Assembly: GCF_003330845.1 (NCBI RefSeq)
Contig: NZ_CP026121.1
Location: 8,165,501 to 8,229,500 of the forward strand
Direction of reading: 5' to 3'
Origin: Streptomyces sp. Go-475
GTDB taxonomy: Bacteria; Actinomycetota; Actinomycetes; Streptomycetales; Streptomycetaceae
Length of the DNA: 64,000 bases
The notes under the pieces are model-generated. The model did not search any database and was not told the origin of the DNA. It worked only from the letters and a program-made list of their open reading frames with translations. Shown here piece by piece: positions 45,632 through 55,069 of the stretch (the first letter of the stretch is position 1; every line of letters begins with the position of its first letter). Made by a program: the position numbers and the translations under genes.

Positions 45632-46383
45632 ACGGCCGGTTCCTCCTCCGTGCTCGCCAGGATCTCCGCGATGTGCACCGGCCGCATGCCGGTCCGCAGC
45701 CGGGCCATCGTGCCGCCGATGTGCATCAGGCAGGAGTTGTCGGCCGCGCACAGCACCTCGGCGCCCGTCGACTCGGCGTTGCGCACCTTGTCCGCGCCCA
45801 TCGCCGCCGAGACGTCGGAGTTCTTCAGCGCGAACGTGCCGCCGAACCCGCAGCACTCCTCCGCGCCCGGCAGCTCGACCAGCTCCAGCCCCTTCACCGC
45901 CCGCAGCAGCCGCAGGGGCCGCTCGCCGAGCCCGAGCCCGCGCAGGCCGTGGCAGGTCGGGTGGTAGGTCACCGTGTGCGGGTAGTACGCCCCGACGTCC
46001 GTCACGCCCAGCACGTCCACGAGGAACTCGGTGAGTTCGTACGTCTTCGGCACCACCGGCGCCAGCGTGGCCGCGAGGGTGTCCCCGCGGCCCTCGGCCC
46101 GGGCCCGCTCACCCATGCGCGGATACAGCTCCCGCACCATCGCCCCGCACGACCCGGACGGCGTCACGATCGCCTCGTACCCGCCGAAGACATCGGAGAA
46201 GTGCCGGGCGAGCGGCTCGGCCTCATGGCGGTACCCGGTGTTGTAGTGCGCCTGCCCACAGCAGGTCTGCGCCATCGGGAAGTCGACCTCGACGCCCAGC
46301 CTGGTCAGCAGTTTCACCACAGCGCGCCCGGTGTCCGGATACAGCGTGTCGTTGACGCAGGTCAGGAACAGGGCGACACGCAT
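45628..46383 (-). CDS. lutA: Lactate utilisation protein LutA (CCG-domain Fe-S protein)
   Basis: This 251-residue protein has two cysteine-rich CCG domains: MAQTCCGQAHYNTG with SGSCGAMV, and TCHGLRGLGLG with GAEECCGFGGTF. This is the LutA/GlpC pattern that ligates Fe-S clusters. AAGGAG lies six bases before the ATG. It is the first gene of lutABC with its own 70-bp upstream gap after rhaB. Confidence 0.95.
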   Translation of the reverse strand: MRVALFLTCVNDTLYPDTGRAVVKLLTRLGVEVDFPMAQTCCGQAHYNTGYRHEAEPLARHFSDVFGGYEAIVTPSGSCGAMVRELYPRMGERARAEGRGDTLAATLAPVVPKTYELTEFLVDVLGVTDVGAYYPHTVTYHPTCHGLRGLGLGERPLRLLRAVKGLELVELPGAEECCGFGGTFALKNSDVSAAMGADKVRNAESTGAEVLCAADNSCLMHIGGTMARLRTGMRPVHIAEILASTEEEPAV

Positions 46384-46402
46384 CGCGGCTCCTTGGGGTT
46401 GA

Positions 46403-46413
46403 TCATCGGATGA
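46403..46413. promoter_or_regulatory. Short palindrome upstream of lutA
   Basis: TCATCGGATGA is an 11-base inverted repeat (TCATC-G-GATGA) 20 bases upstream of the lutA ATG. It resembles GntR/FadR-type half-sites. It suggests lutABC can be switched separately from the rhamnose genes. Confidence 0.35.
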
Positions 46414-46453
46414 GTGCAGGGTAGTCCGGGCGTACGGCCGGCGGGAGACCCCG

Positions 46454-47902
46454 TCAGTCCCCGGCGAGCCGGGCCTGCGCGGCACGCCACCGCTCGGTCC
46501 CGCCGCGCGGCTCGTACCGCGTGAGCGGCTGGGTGCGGACGAGCAGCTCCCGCATGCCCGCGAGGTCCCCGACCAGACCGTGCGCCCGGGCCTGCACGAG
46601 CACGTTGCCGAGGGCGGCCGCCTCGGTCGGCCCGGCCACCACCGGCAGCCCGCAGGCGTCGGCGGTCAGCTGGCACAGCAGCGCGTTGCGCGTGCCGCCG
46701 CCCACCACGTGCACGACGTCGACCGTCTGCCCGGCGAGCCGCTGTGCGTCCTGCACGGCCCTGCGGTGCGCGAGGGCGAGCGAGTCGAGGATGCAACGCG
46801 TCACCTCGGCCGGCGACCGCGGCACCGGCTGCCCCGAGACCCGGCAGGCCTCGGCGATCCGCTCGGGCATGCGCCCGGGCGCGAGGAACGCCGCGTCGCC
46901 CGCGTCGACCACCGACCGCAGCGCCTGCACCTTGGACGCCTCCAGCAGCAGCCCGCCCAGGTCCGGGTCGCCCCAGGCCCGCACGCACTCCTGGAGCAGC
47001 CACAGCCCCATGATGTTGCGCAGGTAGCGGACCGTGCCGTCGAGCCCCAGCTCGTTGGTGAAGTTGGCCGCCCGGCTCTCCTCGGTGAGCACCGGCGCGT
47101 CCAGCTCCAGTCCGGCCAGGGACCAGGTGCCGGTGCAGATGTAGGCGAACCGCTCACCCGTCGCGGGCACGGCGGCGACGGCCGACGCGGTGTCGTGCGA
47201 CCCGACGGCCGTCACCGGCACCGGACCGGCCAGCCCGGTCTCCTCCAGCACCTCCGGCCGCAGCAGCCCCGCGGGATCACCGGGCAGCCGCAGCGGCGCG
47301 AACAGCCCGAGGTCGATCCCCAGGCGCTCCGCGACGCCGTACGCCCAGTCCCGGGTGCGCGGGTCGATGAGCTGGGTGGTCGAGGCGTTGGTCAGCTCGG
47401 TGCCCTGCTCGCCGGTGAGCCAGTACGTCAGCAGGTCCGGCATCAGCAACAGCCGCCGCGCCTGGGCGAGCTGGGCCGTCGACCGGGCCGCCGTCAGCTG
47501 GTACAGGGTGTTGAAGGGCGCGTACTGCAACCCGGTCGCGGCGTACAGCTCCTGGGCGGGCACGGTCGCCCACACCTTCTCCGCGACGCCCTCGGTCCGC
47601 GCGTCCCGGTAGTGCACGGGGTTGCCGAGCAGCGCCCCGTCCGCGTCGAGCAGCCCGTAGTCGACGGCCCAGCTGTCGATGCCGACGGAGTCCACCTGCC
47701 CGGCCGCCTTCAGCCCGTCGAGCACGCCCGCGTACAGCCCGAGCACGTCCCAGCGCAGCCCCTCCGGCAGGCGCACCGGCCGGTTCGGGAAGCGGTGGAC
47801 CTCGCTCAGCTCCAGCGAGTCCGGGCCGACGCGGCCGACCATGACGCGCCCGCTGGACGCGCCGAGGTCGACCGCGGCGTACGACTTCACGGCCGCGCTC
47901 AC
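46454..47902 (-). CDS. rhaB: Rhamnulokinase
   Basis: This 482-residue FGGY-family sugar kinase has an N-terminal phosphate motif VDLGASSGRVMVG, IDSWAVDYGLLD, NASTTQLIDPRTRDW, VGSHDTASAVAAVP and the C-terminal VVGGGTRNALLCQLTADACG. These are the rhamnulokinase signatures. It phosphorylates L-rhamnulose. The GTG overlaps the stop of the aldolase/dehydrogenase gene. Confidence 0.94.
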   Translation of the reverse strand: MSAAVKSYAAVDLGASSGRVMVGRVGPDSLELSEVHRFPNRPVRLPEGLRWDVLGLYAGVLDGLKAAGQVDSVGIDSWAVDYGLLDADGALLGNPVHYRDARTEGVAEKVWATVPAQELYAATGLQYAPFNTLYQLTAARSTAQLAQARRLLLMPDLLTYWLTGEQGTELTNASTTQLIDPRTRDWAYGVAERLGIDLGLFAPLRLPGDPAGLLRPEVLEETGLAGPVPVTAVGSHDTASAVAAVPATGERFAYICTGTWSLAGLELDAPVLTEESRAANFTNELGLDGTVRYLRNIMGLWLLQECVRAWGDPDLGGLLLEASKVQALRSVVDAGDAAFLAPGRMPERIAEACRVSGQPVPRSPAEVTRCILDSLALAHRRAVQDAQRLAGQTVDVVHVVGGGTRNALLCQLTADACGLPVVAGPTEAAALGNVLVQARAHGLVGDLAGMRELLVRTQPLTRYEPRGGTERWRAAQARLAGD

Positions 47903-49938
47903 CGCAGGAAGGCGGCCGCGACGCCCGCGTCGACGGGGATGTGCAGACCGGTCGTGTGCGTGAGATCCCCGCCGGTCAGCGCGAACACGGCGTTGGCGAC
48001 ATGCTCGGGCAGCACCTCGCGCTTGAGGATCGTCCGCTGGGCGTAGAACTCGCCCAGCTTCTCCTCCTCGACCCCGTACACGGCGGCCCGCTTGGCGCCC
48101 CACCCGCCGGCGAAGATCCCCGATCCGCGCACGACACCGTCGGGGTTGATCCCGTTGACCCGGATCCCGTGCTCGCCCAGCTCGGCGGCGAGGAGCCGCA
48201 CCTGGTGGGCCTGGTCGGCCTTGGTGGCCGAGTAGGCGATGTTGTTCGGCCCGGCGAACACGGCGTTCTTCGAGGCGATGTAGACGATGTCACCGCCCAG
48301 CTCCTGGGCGATCATCACCCGGGCCGCCTCCCGCGACACCAGGAACGAGCCGCGCGCCATGATGTCGTGCTGGAGGTCCCAGTCCTTGGCGGAGGTCTCC
48401 AGCAGCGGCTTGGAGATCGAGATGCCCGCGTTGTTGACGACGAGGTCGACACCGCCGAAGGCCAGCACGGCCGCCCGGAACGCCTCGGCGATCTGCTCCT
48501 CGGACGTCACGTCCACGGTCACGGCGACGGCCTTGTCGGGACCGCCCAGCTCCTCGGCGACCGCCTCGGCGTTCTCCGTGTTGAGGTCGGCGACGACCAC
48601 ACACGCCCCCTCGGCCACGAGCCGGTGCGCGATGGCCTTGCCGATCCCACTCCCGGCGCCGGTCACCAGCGCGACCCGGGTCGCCAGCGCCTTGGGCTTC
48701 GGCAACCGCTGGAGCTTGGCCTCCTCCAGCGCCCAGTACTCGATGCGGAACTTCTCGGACTCCTCGATCGGCGCGTAGGAGGAGACGGCCTCGGCGCCGC
48801 GCATCACGTTGATGGCGTTGACGTAGAACTCGCCGGCGACCCGGGCGGTCTGCTTGTCCTTGCCGAACGAGAACATGCCGATCCCCGGGATCAGCACGAT
48901 CGCCGGGTCGGCACCGCGCATGGCGGGGGAGTCGGGCTCGGCGTGCCGCCGGTAGTAGGCGGCGTACTCCTCGCGGTACTCGGCGTGCAGTTCCTTGAGC
49001 CGGGCGACGGCCTCGTCGAGCGGGGCGGTCGGCGGCAGGTCGAGGACCAGCGGCCGCACCTTGGTCCGCAGGAAGTGGTCCGGGCAGGAGGTGCCGAGGG
49101 CGGCGAGCCGCGGGTGCTCGGCGCTCGCGAGGAAGTCGAGCACCACTTCGGAGTCGTTGAAGTGCCCGACCTGGGGGCGGTCCTTCGAGGCGAGGGCGCG
49201 CACGTACGGCGCGAGGGCGGCGGCCCGCTCCCGCCGCTCGGCGGCGCCCAGCGCGGCGTACCCCTCGATCACCGGCCCGAAGGGCTCGGGCTTCCCGCGC
49301 TCGGCGAGGAACTTCTCGGCGGTCCGGATGATGTGCAGCGAGTTCCGCTCGCACTCCTCGGAGGTGTCACCCCAGGCGGTGATGCCGTGCCCACCGAGAA
49401 TGCACCCGATGGCCTGCGGATGAGCGGCCTTCACGGCGGCGATGTCCAGCCCCAGCTGGAAGCCCGGCCGCCGCCACGGCACCCACACCACACTGTCCCC
49501 GAAGCACTCGGCGGTCAGCTTCTCCCCGTCGGCGGCGCAGGCGAGCGCGATCCCCGAGTCCGGGTGCAGATGATCGACGTGCGCGGCCTCGACCAGCCCG
49601 TGCATGGCGGTGTCGATGGACGGGGCGGCCCCGCCCTTGCCGTGCAGGCAGTAGTCGAACGCGGCGACCATCTCGTCCTCGCGCTCGACCCCCGGGTACA
49701 CCTCGACGAGCGCCCGCATCCGGTCCAGCCGCAACACGGCCAGCCCCGCCTCGGTCAGCGTCCCGAGATCACCGCCGGAGCCCTTGACCCACATCAGCTC
49801 GACGTCCCCGCCGGTGACGGGGTCGGTCCCGGTGCCCTTGGCGGAGGCGTTGCCCCCCGCGTAGTTCGTGTTCCGCGGATCGGCCCCGAGCCGGTGCGAC
49901 CGGCCGAGCAGAGCGTCAGCTTCGGGATGAACAGCCAT
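47899..49938 (-). CDS. rhaD: Bifunctional rhamnulose-1-phosphate aldolase / lactaldehyde dehydrogenase (RhaD-alpha type)
   Basis: This 679-residue fusion has an N-terminal class II aldolase domain (about 1-400) with zinc ligands in DHLHPDSGIA and LGGHGITAWG, and a C-terminal SDR domain (about 425-679) with VTGAGSGIGKAI, Ser in YIASKNAVF and YSATK. The first part splits rhamnulose-1-phosphate to DHAP and L-lactaldehyde; the second oxidises the aldehyde to L-lactate. Its product feeds lutABC downstream. AAGGAA precedes the ATG. Confidence 0.94.
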   Translation of the reverse strand: MAVHPEADALLGRSHRLGADPRNTNYAGGNASAKGTGTDPVTGGDVELMWVKGSGGDLGTLTEAGLAVLRLDRMRALVEVYPGVEREDEMVAAFDYCLHGKGGAAPSIDTAMHGLVEAAHVDHLHPDSGIALACAADGEKLTAECFGDSVVWVPWRRPGFQLGLDIAAVKAAHPQAIGCILGGHGITAWGDTSEECERNSLHIIRTAEKFLAERGKPEPFGPVIEGYAALGAAERRERAAALAPYVRALASKDRPQVGHFNDSEVVLDFLASAEHPRLAALGTSCPDHFLRTKVRPLVLDLPPTAPLDEAVARLKELHAEYREEYAAYYRRHAEPDSPAMRGADPAIVLIPGIGMFSFGKDKQTARVAGEFYVNAINVMRGAEAVSSYAPIEESEKFRIEYWALEEAKLQRLPKPKALATRVALVTGAGSGIGKAIAHRLVAEGACVVVADLNTENAEAVAEELGGPDKAVAVTVDVTSEEQIAEAFRAAVLAFGGVDLVVNNAGISISKPLLETSAKDWDLQHDIMARGSFLVSREAARVMIAQELGGDIVYIASKNAVFAGPNNIAYSATKADQAHQVRLLAAELGEHGIRVNGINPDGVVRGSGIFAGGWGAKRAAVYGVEEEKLGEFYAQRTILKREVLPEHVANAVFALTGGDLTHTTGLHIPVDAGVAAAFLR

Positions 49939-49981
49939 CAACAGTTCCTTTTCAAGAGGGAGGGGGTGAGATGCCTTCTTT

Positions 49982-50005
49982 TCAGGGGCGCGGGGAACCG
50001 CGCGA
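49982..50005. repeat. Dispersed intergenic repeat, copy 2
   Basis: TCAGGGGCGCGGGGAACCGC then GCGA, matching the complement of copy 1 (20781-20807) with one base difference. It lies in the 116-bp gap between rhaI and the aldolase gene. Confidence 0.7.
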
Positions 50006-50054
50006 TCAACCACACACAACCCGCGCCCCGCAGATCACAGAACTCGGCAGACGC

Positions 50055-51215
50055 CTACGCACCCCACCCCGCCTGCTGCCCGCCCACCCGCTCGGCAACG
50101 ATCTTCTCGGCCCACCCGGACCGCCGGTACGCGGCGAGAGGCTCGGGGTCCAACCCCATCTCCTCCCGCACCTCCCGCAGCAACGGCCGCACATCCGTGT
50201 TGTACGCGTCCATCAGCACGGCATTGGCCTCCAGCACGTCCCCCGCCCGCTGCGCCGCACCCAACGCGTCCCCGTCGACCAGCAGCGCCTTCGCCGTGGC
50301 CTCCTGCACGTTCATCACCGACCGGATGATCGCCGGGATCTTCGCCTCGATGTTGTGGCACTGGTCGAGCATGAACGCGACCTCGGGCGAGAACCCCCCG
50401 CCCCGGACCACCTCGTACATGATCCGGAACAGCTGGAACGGATCCGCGGCGCCCACCATCAGGTCGTCGTCCGCGTAGAACCGCGAGTTGAAGTCGAACC
50501 CGCCGAGCTTGCCCTCCCGCAGCAGCGTCGCCACGATGAACTCGATGTTGGTCCCCGGCGCGTGATGCCCCGTGTCGACGACGACCTGCGCCTTCGGCCC
50601 GAGCTTCAGACAGTGGGCGTACGCCGTCCCCCAGTCCGGCACGTCCGTCGTGTAGAAGGCCGGCTCGAAGAACTTGTACTCCAGCAGAATGCGCTGCCCG
50701 TCACCGAGCCGCTCGTACACCTCGGCCAGCCCTTCGGCCAGCCGGTCCTGCCGCGCCCGGATGTCGTCCTGCCCGGGATAGTTCGTCCCGTCGGCGAACC
50801 ACAGCTTCAGGTCCGTGGACCCGGTGGCGTCCATGATGTCGACGCACTCCAGCAGATGGTCCACGGCCTTGCGCCGCACCGCCGCGTCCGGGTGGCAGAT
50901 GCTGCCGAGCTTGTAGTCGTCGTCCTGGAACGTGTTGGAGTTGATCGCGCCGAGCTTCACCCCGCGGTCCTCGGCGTGCTTCGCCAGCGCCGCGTAGTCG
51001 TCGACCTTGTCCCACGGGATGTGCAGCGCGACCGTCGGGGCGACCCCGGTGAACTCGTGCACCTTCGCCGCGTCGTCCAGCTTCTCCTGCGGCGTGCGTG
51101 GAACGCCCGCTTGCGCGAACACCTTGAACCGCGTGCCGGAGTTCCCGTACGCCCACGACGGCGTCTCGACGGCCTGTGTCTTGAGAGCGGCCTTCGCCGC
51201 GGCGAGCTCGGTCAC
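50055..51215 (-). CDS. rhaI: L-rhamnose isomerase
   Basis: This 386-residue TIM-barrel isomerase matches the actinobacterial/Pseudomonas stutzeri RhaI type: [67 protein letters not shown] and [18 protein letters not shown]. These contain the metal-binding Glu, Asp and His residues. GTG 51215 has CAGGAG seven bases upstream. It is the first gene of the rhaI-aldolase-rhaB-lut run. Confidence 0.94.
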   Translation of the reverse strand: MTELAAAKAALKTQAVETPSWAYGNSGTRFKVFAQAGVPRTPQEKLDDAAKVHEFTGVAPTVALHIPWDKVDDYAALAKHAEDRGVKLGAINSNTFQDDDYKLGSICHPDAAVRRKAVDHLLECVDIMDATGSTDLKLWFADGTNYPGQDDIRARQDRLAEGLAEVYERLGDGQRILLEYKFFEPAFYTTDVPDWGTAYAHCLKLGPKAQVVVDTGHHAPGTNIEFIVATLLREGKLGGFDFNSRFYADDDLMVGAADPFQLFRIMYEVVRGGGFSPEVAFMLDQCHNIEAKIPAIIRSVMNVQEATAKALLVDGDALGAAQRAGDVLEANAVLMDAYNTDVRPLLREVREEMGLDPEPLAAYRRSGWAEKIVAERVGGQQAGWGA

Positions 51216-51263
51216 GTCAGAACTCCTGAGACATCGGGTCGCCACGACCACGCGTGACCACCA

Positions 51264-51281
51264 CTGAATGAAACGATTCAG
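51264..51281. promoter_or_regulatory. LacI-type operator near rhaI
   Basis: CTGAATGAAACGATTCAG has six-base inverted arms (CTGAAT/ATTCAG), and TGAAACGATTCA (51269-51280) inside it has the central CG expected of LacI-family operators. It is about 50 bases upstream of the rhaI start. The LacI regulator gene at 58034 is the likely partner. Confidence 0.68.
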
Positions 51282-51434
51282 GACGCGAAGTTATGGGCCC
51301 CCCGAAGGGGTGTCAACCCCTCCGGCCAAGACAGTTTCCCGTGACCAGCGCGTGACCTTCTGGCTTCGAAACTTTTTCGACCGGAACCCATTGACGTGAC
51401 ATGCGCGGCCCGCCTAACGTCCCGGCAACCCAGT

Positions 51435-51446
51435 TGAAACCTTTCA
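51435..51446. promoter_or_regulatory. LacI-type operator near the rhamnose ABC genes
   Basis: TGAAACCTTTCA has perfect five-base arms (TGAAA/TTTCA) and lies 53 bases upstream of the ATPase start. It is related to the site at 51269-51280 but has CC in place of the central CG. TTGACG at 51390-51395 could be part of the promoter. Confidence 0.55.
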
Positions 51447-51499
51447 CGACGCCCACGACGCCGAGAGGCGCTCCCGCCGGCGTCGTCGAGGAGCCCCCA

Positions 51500-53017
51500 A
51501 TGACCCACCCGTCCACCACGGGTCCGGCCCCGGTTCTGGCACTGAAGGACGTCTCCAAGTCCTTCGGCGCGGTCCGCGCCCTGCGGGACGTCTCCCTGGA
51601 GCTGTTCCCCGGGGAGGTGCACGCCCTGGCCGGAGAGAACGGCGCCGGCAAGTCGACCCTCATCAAGACACTCGCCGGAGTGCACCGGCCGGACGCCGGC
51701 CAGGTGCTGCTCGACGGCGCGCCCGTGGCCTTCCACGGCCCCGGCGACGCCCGCGACGCCGGCATCGCCGTGATCTACCAGGAGCCCACGCTCTTCCCCG
51801 ACCTGTCGATCGCCGAGAACATCTACATGGGCCGCCAGCCGCGGCGCGCGCTCGGCCGGATCGACCACAAGGCCACGCACAACGCGACCGCCGAGCTGAT
51901 GAAGCGCCTCGGTGTCGAACTCGACCCCGACCGCCCCGCGCGCGGCCTGTCCATCGCCGACCAGCAGATCGTCGAGATCGCCAAGGCCCTCTCCTTCGAC
52001 GCCCGCGTCCTGATCATGGACGAGCCGACCGCCGCCCTCACCGGCAGCGAGGTCGCCCGCCTCTTCGGCGTCGTCCGCACCCTGCGCGAACAGGGCGCCG
52101 CCGTGCTGTTCATCTCCCACCGGCTGGAGGAGATCTTCGAGATCTGCCAGCGGGTCACCACCCTGCGCGACGGCGCCTGGATCGCCAGCGAGCCCCTGGA
52201 CGGCATGACCGAGGACGACCTCGTGCGCCGCATGGTCGGCCGCGACCTCGACGAGCTGTACCCCAAGCAGGAGGTCGAGCCGGGCGAGGTCGCCCTGAGC
52301 GTGCGGCGGCTGACCCGCGAGGGCGTCTTCACCGACGTCTCCTTCGAGGTACGGCACGGCGAGATCGTCGGCCTGGCCGGACTCGTCGGCGCCGGGCGCA
52401 CGGAGGTCGCCCGGGCGATCTTCGGCATCGACCGCTGGGACGCCGGTGAGGTCTCCGTCCAGGGCAAGACCCTGGTCAACGGCGCGCCCTCCACCGCCAT
52501 GGCCGCCGGACTCGCCCTGGTCCCCGAGGACCGGCGCGCCCAGGGCCTGGTGATGGACATGTCCATCGAGCGGAACATCGGCCTCACCGGACTCCGCACC
52601 ACCGTGAAGGCCGGGCTCATGGACCGCGGCGCCGAGCGCAGCCGCTCCCTCGACTGGGCCGTCAAGCTCCAGGTGAAGTACGCCCGCATCGCCGACACGG
52701 TCAACACGCTCTCCGGCGGCAACCAGCAGAAGGTCGTGCTCGCCAAGTGGCTCGCCACCGGCCCCAGGGTGCTGATCGTCGACGAACCGACCCGCGGCAT
52801 CGACGTCGGCACCAAGGCCGAGGTGCACCGGCTGCTGTCCCAGCTGGCCGCCGACGGCGTGGCCGTCCTGATGATCTCCTCCGACCTGCCCGAGATCCTC
52901 GGCATGGCCGACCGCGTGCTGGTGATGCACGAGGGCCGCCTCACCGCCGAGATCCCGCGCTCCGACGCCACCGAGGAAACCGTGATGGCCGCAGCCACCG
53001 GGAGGGCCGCCGCATGA
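51500..53017 (+). CDS. rhaT: Rhamnose ABC importer ATPase (two ATP-binding domains)
   Basis: This 505-residue protein has duplicated ATPase domains as in RbsA: Walker [10 protein letters not shown] (about 43-51), [12 protein letters not shown], then a degenerate second Walker A (GLVGAGRTE), signature [15 protein letters not shown] and [12 protein letters not shown]. It is first in an operon with two permeases, a binding protein and rhamnose mutarotase, which sets the substrate as L-rhamnose. GAGGAG precedes the ATG. Confidence 0.92.
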   Translation: MTHPSTTGPAPVLALKDVSKSFGAVRALRDVSLELFPGEVHALAGENGAGKSTLIKTLAGVHRPDAGQVLLDGAPVAFHGPGDARDAGIAVIYQEPTLFPDLSIAENIYMGRQPRRALGRIDHKATHNATAELMKRLGVELDPDRPARGLSIADQQIVEIAKALSFDARVLIMDEPTAALTGSEVARLFGVVRTLREQGAAVLFISHRLEEIFEICQRVTTLRDGAWIASEPLDGMTEDDLVRRMVGRDLDELYPKQEVEPGEVALSVRRLTREGVFTDVSFEVRHGEIVGLAGLVGAGRTEVARAIFGIDRWDAGEVSVQGKTLVNGAPSTAMAAGLALVPEDRRAQGLVMDMSIERNIGLTGLRTTVKAGLMDRGAERSRSLDWAVKLQVKYARIADTVNTLSGGNQQKVVLAKWLATGPRVLIVDEPTRGIDVGTKAEVHRLLSQLAADGVAVLMISSDLPEILGMADRVLVMHEGRLTAEIPRSDATEETVMAAATGRAAA

Positions 53018-54054
53018 CGGTCGTGACCCCGCAGAAGGCCCCCGTGGCCGACGTGCCCAAGTCGAGCGGCACACGGCTCGTCGACCGCGTCTTCAAGATG
53101 CGCGAACTGGCCATCCTGGTCGTCTTCCTGGTGATGATCGGCGTCACCCAGGCCGGCAACAGCGAGTTCCTGTCCGAGCAGGGCATCAAGGACCTGCTGC
53201 TGAACGCGACGATCCTCGTCCTGGTCGCCACCGGCCAGTCCCTCGTCGTCATCACCCGCAACGTCGACCTGTCCGTCGGCTCCACGCTCGGCATCAGCGC
53301 CTTCGCCGCCGGCACCTACCTCCAGGGCGGCGGCAACCCGGTCGTCGCGATCGCCCTGGCCGTGCTGCTCGGCATCGGCTTCGGACTGCTCAACGGGCTG
53401 CTCGTCAGTCTCGGCCAGGTGCCCGCGCTCGTGGTCACCCTCGGCACGCTGTACATCATCCGCGGCATCGACTCCATCTGGGTCGGCTCCCGCCAGATCA
53501 CCGCGGCCGACCTGCCCGGCGGGTTCGTCGACTTCGGCTCCGGCGGCATCTCGGCGGTGCCGTACCTGGCGCTGATCGCCCTGGCGGTCCTCGTCGCCAC
53601 CGCCTACTACCTCAAGCACTTCGGCAGCGGCCGCGAACTGTACGCGCTCGGCTCCAACCCGGAGGCCGCCCGCCTCGCCGGCATTCCCGTGCGCAAGCGG
53701 ATCCTCGCCGCGTACACCTTCTGCGGCGCCCTCGCCGGACTCGCCGGCGCGATGTACCTCGCCCGGTTCGGCAACGTCGACTCCGGCACCGGCAACGGCT
53801 ACGAACTGACCGTCGTCAGCGCGGTCGTGGTCGGCGGCGTCGTCTTCACCGGCGGCTCCGGCAGCGTCTACGGCGCGGCCCTCGGCGCGCTGCTGCTGAC
53901 CTCCATCAACAGCGTGCTGCCCGCCCTCGGCGTCAGCTCCGTCTGGGTGCTCGCCATCAACGGCATCCTGCTCATCCTCGCCATCGCGGTCGACCGGATC
54001 GTCGCGCTGCGCGTGGCCTCCGCCCTGAAGAAGAGGAACGCCCGCCATGGCTGA
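53014..54054 (+). CDS. rhaP: Rhamnose ABC importer permease 1
   Basis: This 346-residue BPD_transp_2 permease has [60 protein letters not shown] and [20 protein letters not shown], with about nine membrane segments. The ATG overlaps the ATPase stop by four bases and the gene overlaps the second permease by eight. Confidence 0.92.
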   Translation: MTVVTPQKAPVADVPKSSGTRLVDRVFKMRELAILVVFLVMIGVTQAGNSEFLSEQGIKDLLLNATILVLVATGQSLVVITRNVDLSVGSTLGISAFAAGTYLQGGGNPVVAIALAVLLGIGFGLLNGLLVSLGQVPALVVTLGTLYIIRGIDSIWVGSRQITAADLPGGFVDFGSGGISAVPYLALIALAVLVATAYYLKHFGSGRELYALGSNPEAARLAGIPVRKRILAAYTFCGALAGLAGAMYLARFGNVDSGTGNGYELTVVSAVVVGGVVFTGGSGSVYGAALGALLLTSINSVLPALGVSSVWVLAINGILLILAIAVDRIVALRVASALKKRNARHG

Positions 54055-55039
54055 CATCTCCCTGAGCCGAGCGGTCCGCTGGGACACGGTGGTCGGCGCC
54101 CTGCTGATCGTGGTGCTGCTGTTCTCGTTCGGTTTCGTCGACGGGTTCGGCAACGCGCTCAACCTGTCGTTCCTGATCGGCAACACGCTGCCGATCGCGC
54201 TGATCGCGCTGCCGATGACCCTGCTGGTCGTCTCCGGCGAGATCGACCTGTCGGTGGCCTCCACGGCCGGTCTGTCCGGAGCCGTGATGGGCGCCCTGTG
54301 GAACCAGGGCATGGCCATCGAGACGATCATCCCGATCTGCCTGCTGCTGGGCGTGGTGTGCGGGCTGGTCAACGGCCTGCTGGTGACCAAACTGGGGCTG
54401 CCGTCGCTGGCCGTCACCATCGGCACGCTGGCCGCGTACCGGGGCATCGCGCAGATCGTGCTCGGCTCGGACGCGGTGACCGACTTCCCGACGCAGTACC
54501 TGGACTTCGCGGCCGGGCGCATCGGGGACACCTTCATCCCGTACGCGTTCCTGCCGTTCCTCGTCCTGCTCGCCATCGCCGTGGTCGCGCTGCACGCCAC
54601 GCCGTTCGGGCGGTCGCTGTTCGCGATCGGGGCGAGCGAGGAGGCGGCCCGCTTCGCCGGGATCCGGGTCAAGCGGCAGAAGCTGATCCTGTTCACGCTG
54701 ACCGGTCTGATGGCCTCGCTGACCGGGATCTTCTGGGCGCTGCACTACGCCAGCGCCCGCTACGACAACGCCACGGGTCTGGAACTCTCCGTCGTGGCGG
54801 CCGTGTTGCTCGGCGGTATCGACTTCGACGGCGGCAAGGGCACGCTGGGCGGCGCGATCGCCGGCGTGTTCCTCCTCGGGGCGCTGCAGAACGTGATGAG
54901 CCTCCAGGACGTCTCCGCGCAGTCGCAGATCGTCGTCACCGGCGTCCTGCTCGTTCTGTCCGTGCTCGGCCCCCGGGTCGTACGGCAGATCTCCACGGCG
55001 AGGGCGGGCCGCAGAGCCGCCTCGACTCCCACCTCATAA
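54047..55039 (+). CDS. rhaQ: Rhamnose ABC importer permease 2
   Basis: This 330-residue permease is of the same family: LLVVSGEIDLSVASTAGLSG, VNGLLVTKLGLPSLAVTIGT, AIGASEEAARFAGIRVKRQK and VAAVLLGGIDFDGGKGTLGG. Two different permeases suggest a heterodimeric channel, as in Rhizobium RhaP/RhaQ. The binding-protein gene follows after 30 bp. Confidence 0.92.
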   Translation: MADISLSRAVRWDTVVGALLIVVLLFSFGFVDGFGNALNLSFLIGNTLPIALIALPMTLLVVSGEIDLSVASTAGLSGAVMGALWNQGMAIETIIPICLLLGVVCGLVNGLLVTKLGLPSLAVTIGTLAAYRGIAQIVLGSDAVTDFPTQYLDFAAGRIGDTFIPYAFLPFLVLLAIAVVALHATPFGRSLFAIGASEEAARFAGIRVKRQKLILFTLTGLMASLTGIFWALHYASARYDNATGLELSVVAAVLLGGIDFDGGKGTLGGAIAGVFLLGALQNVMSLQDVSAQSQIVVTGVLLVLSVLGPRVVRQISTARAGRRAASTPTS

Positions 55040-55069
55040 CCCAGCCCTTCCTCGTAAAGGACCACAGCC

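Noticed and set aside
51823..54696. Minus-strand frame of 957 codons
   Set aside because: It is antisense to three clear ABC-transporter genes and shows Ser/Arg-rich shadow composition.
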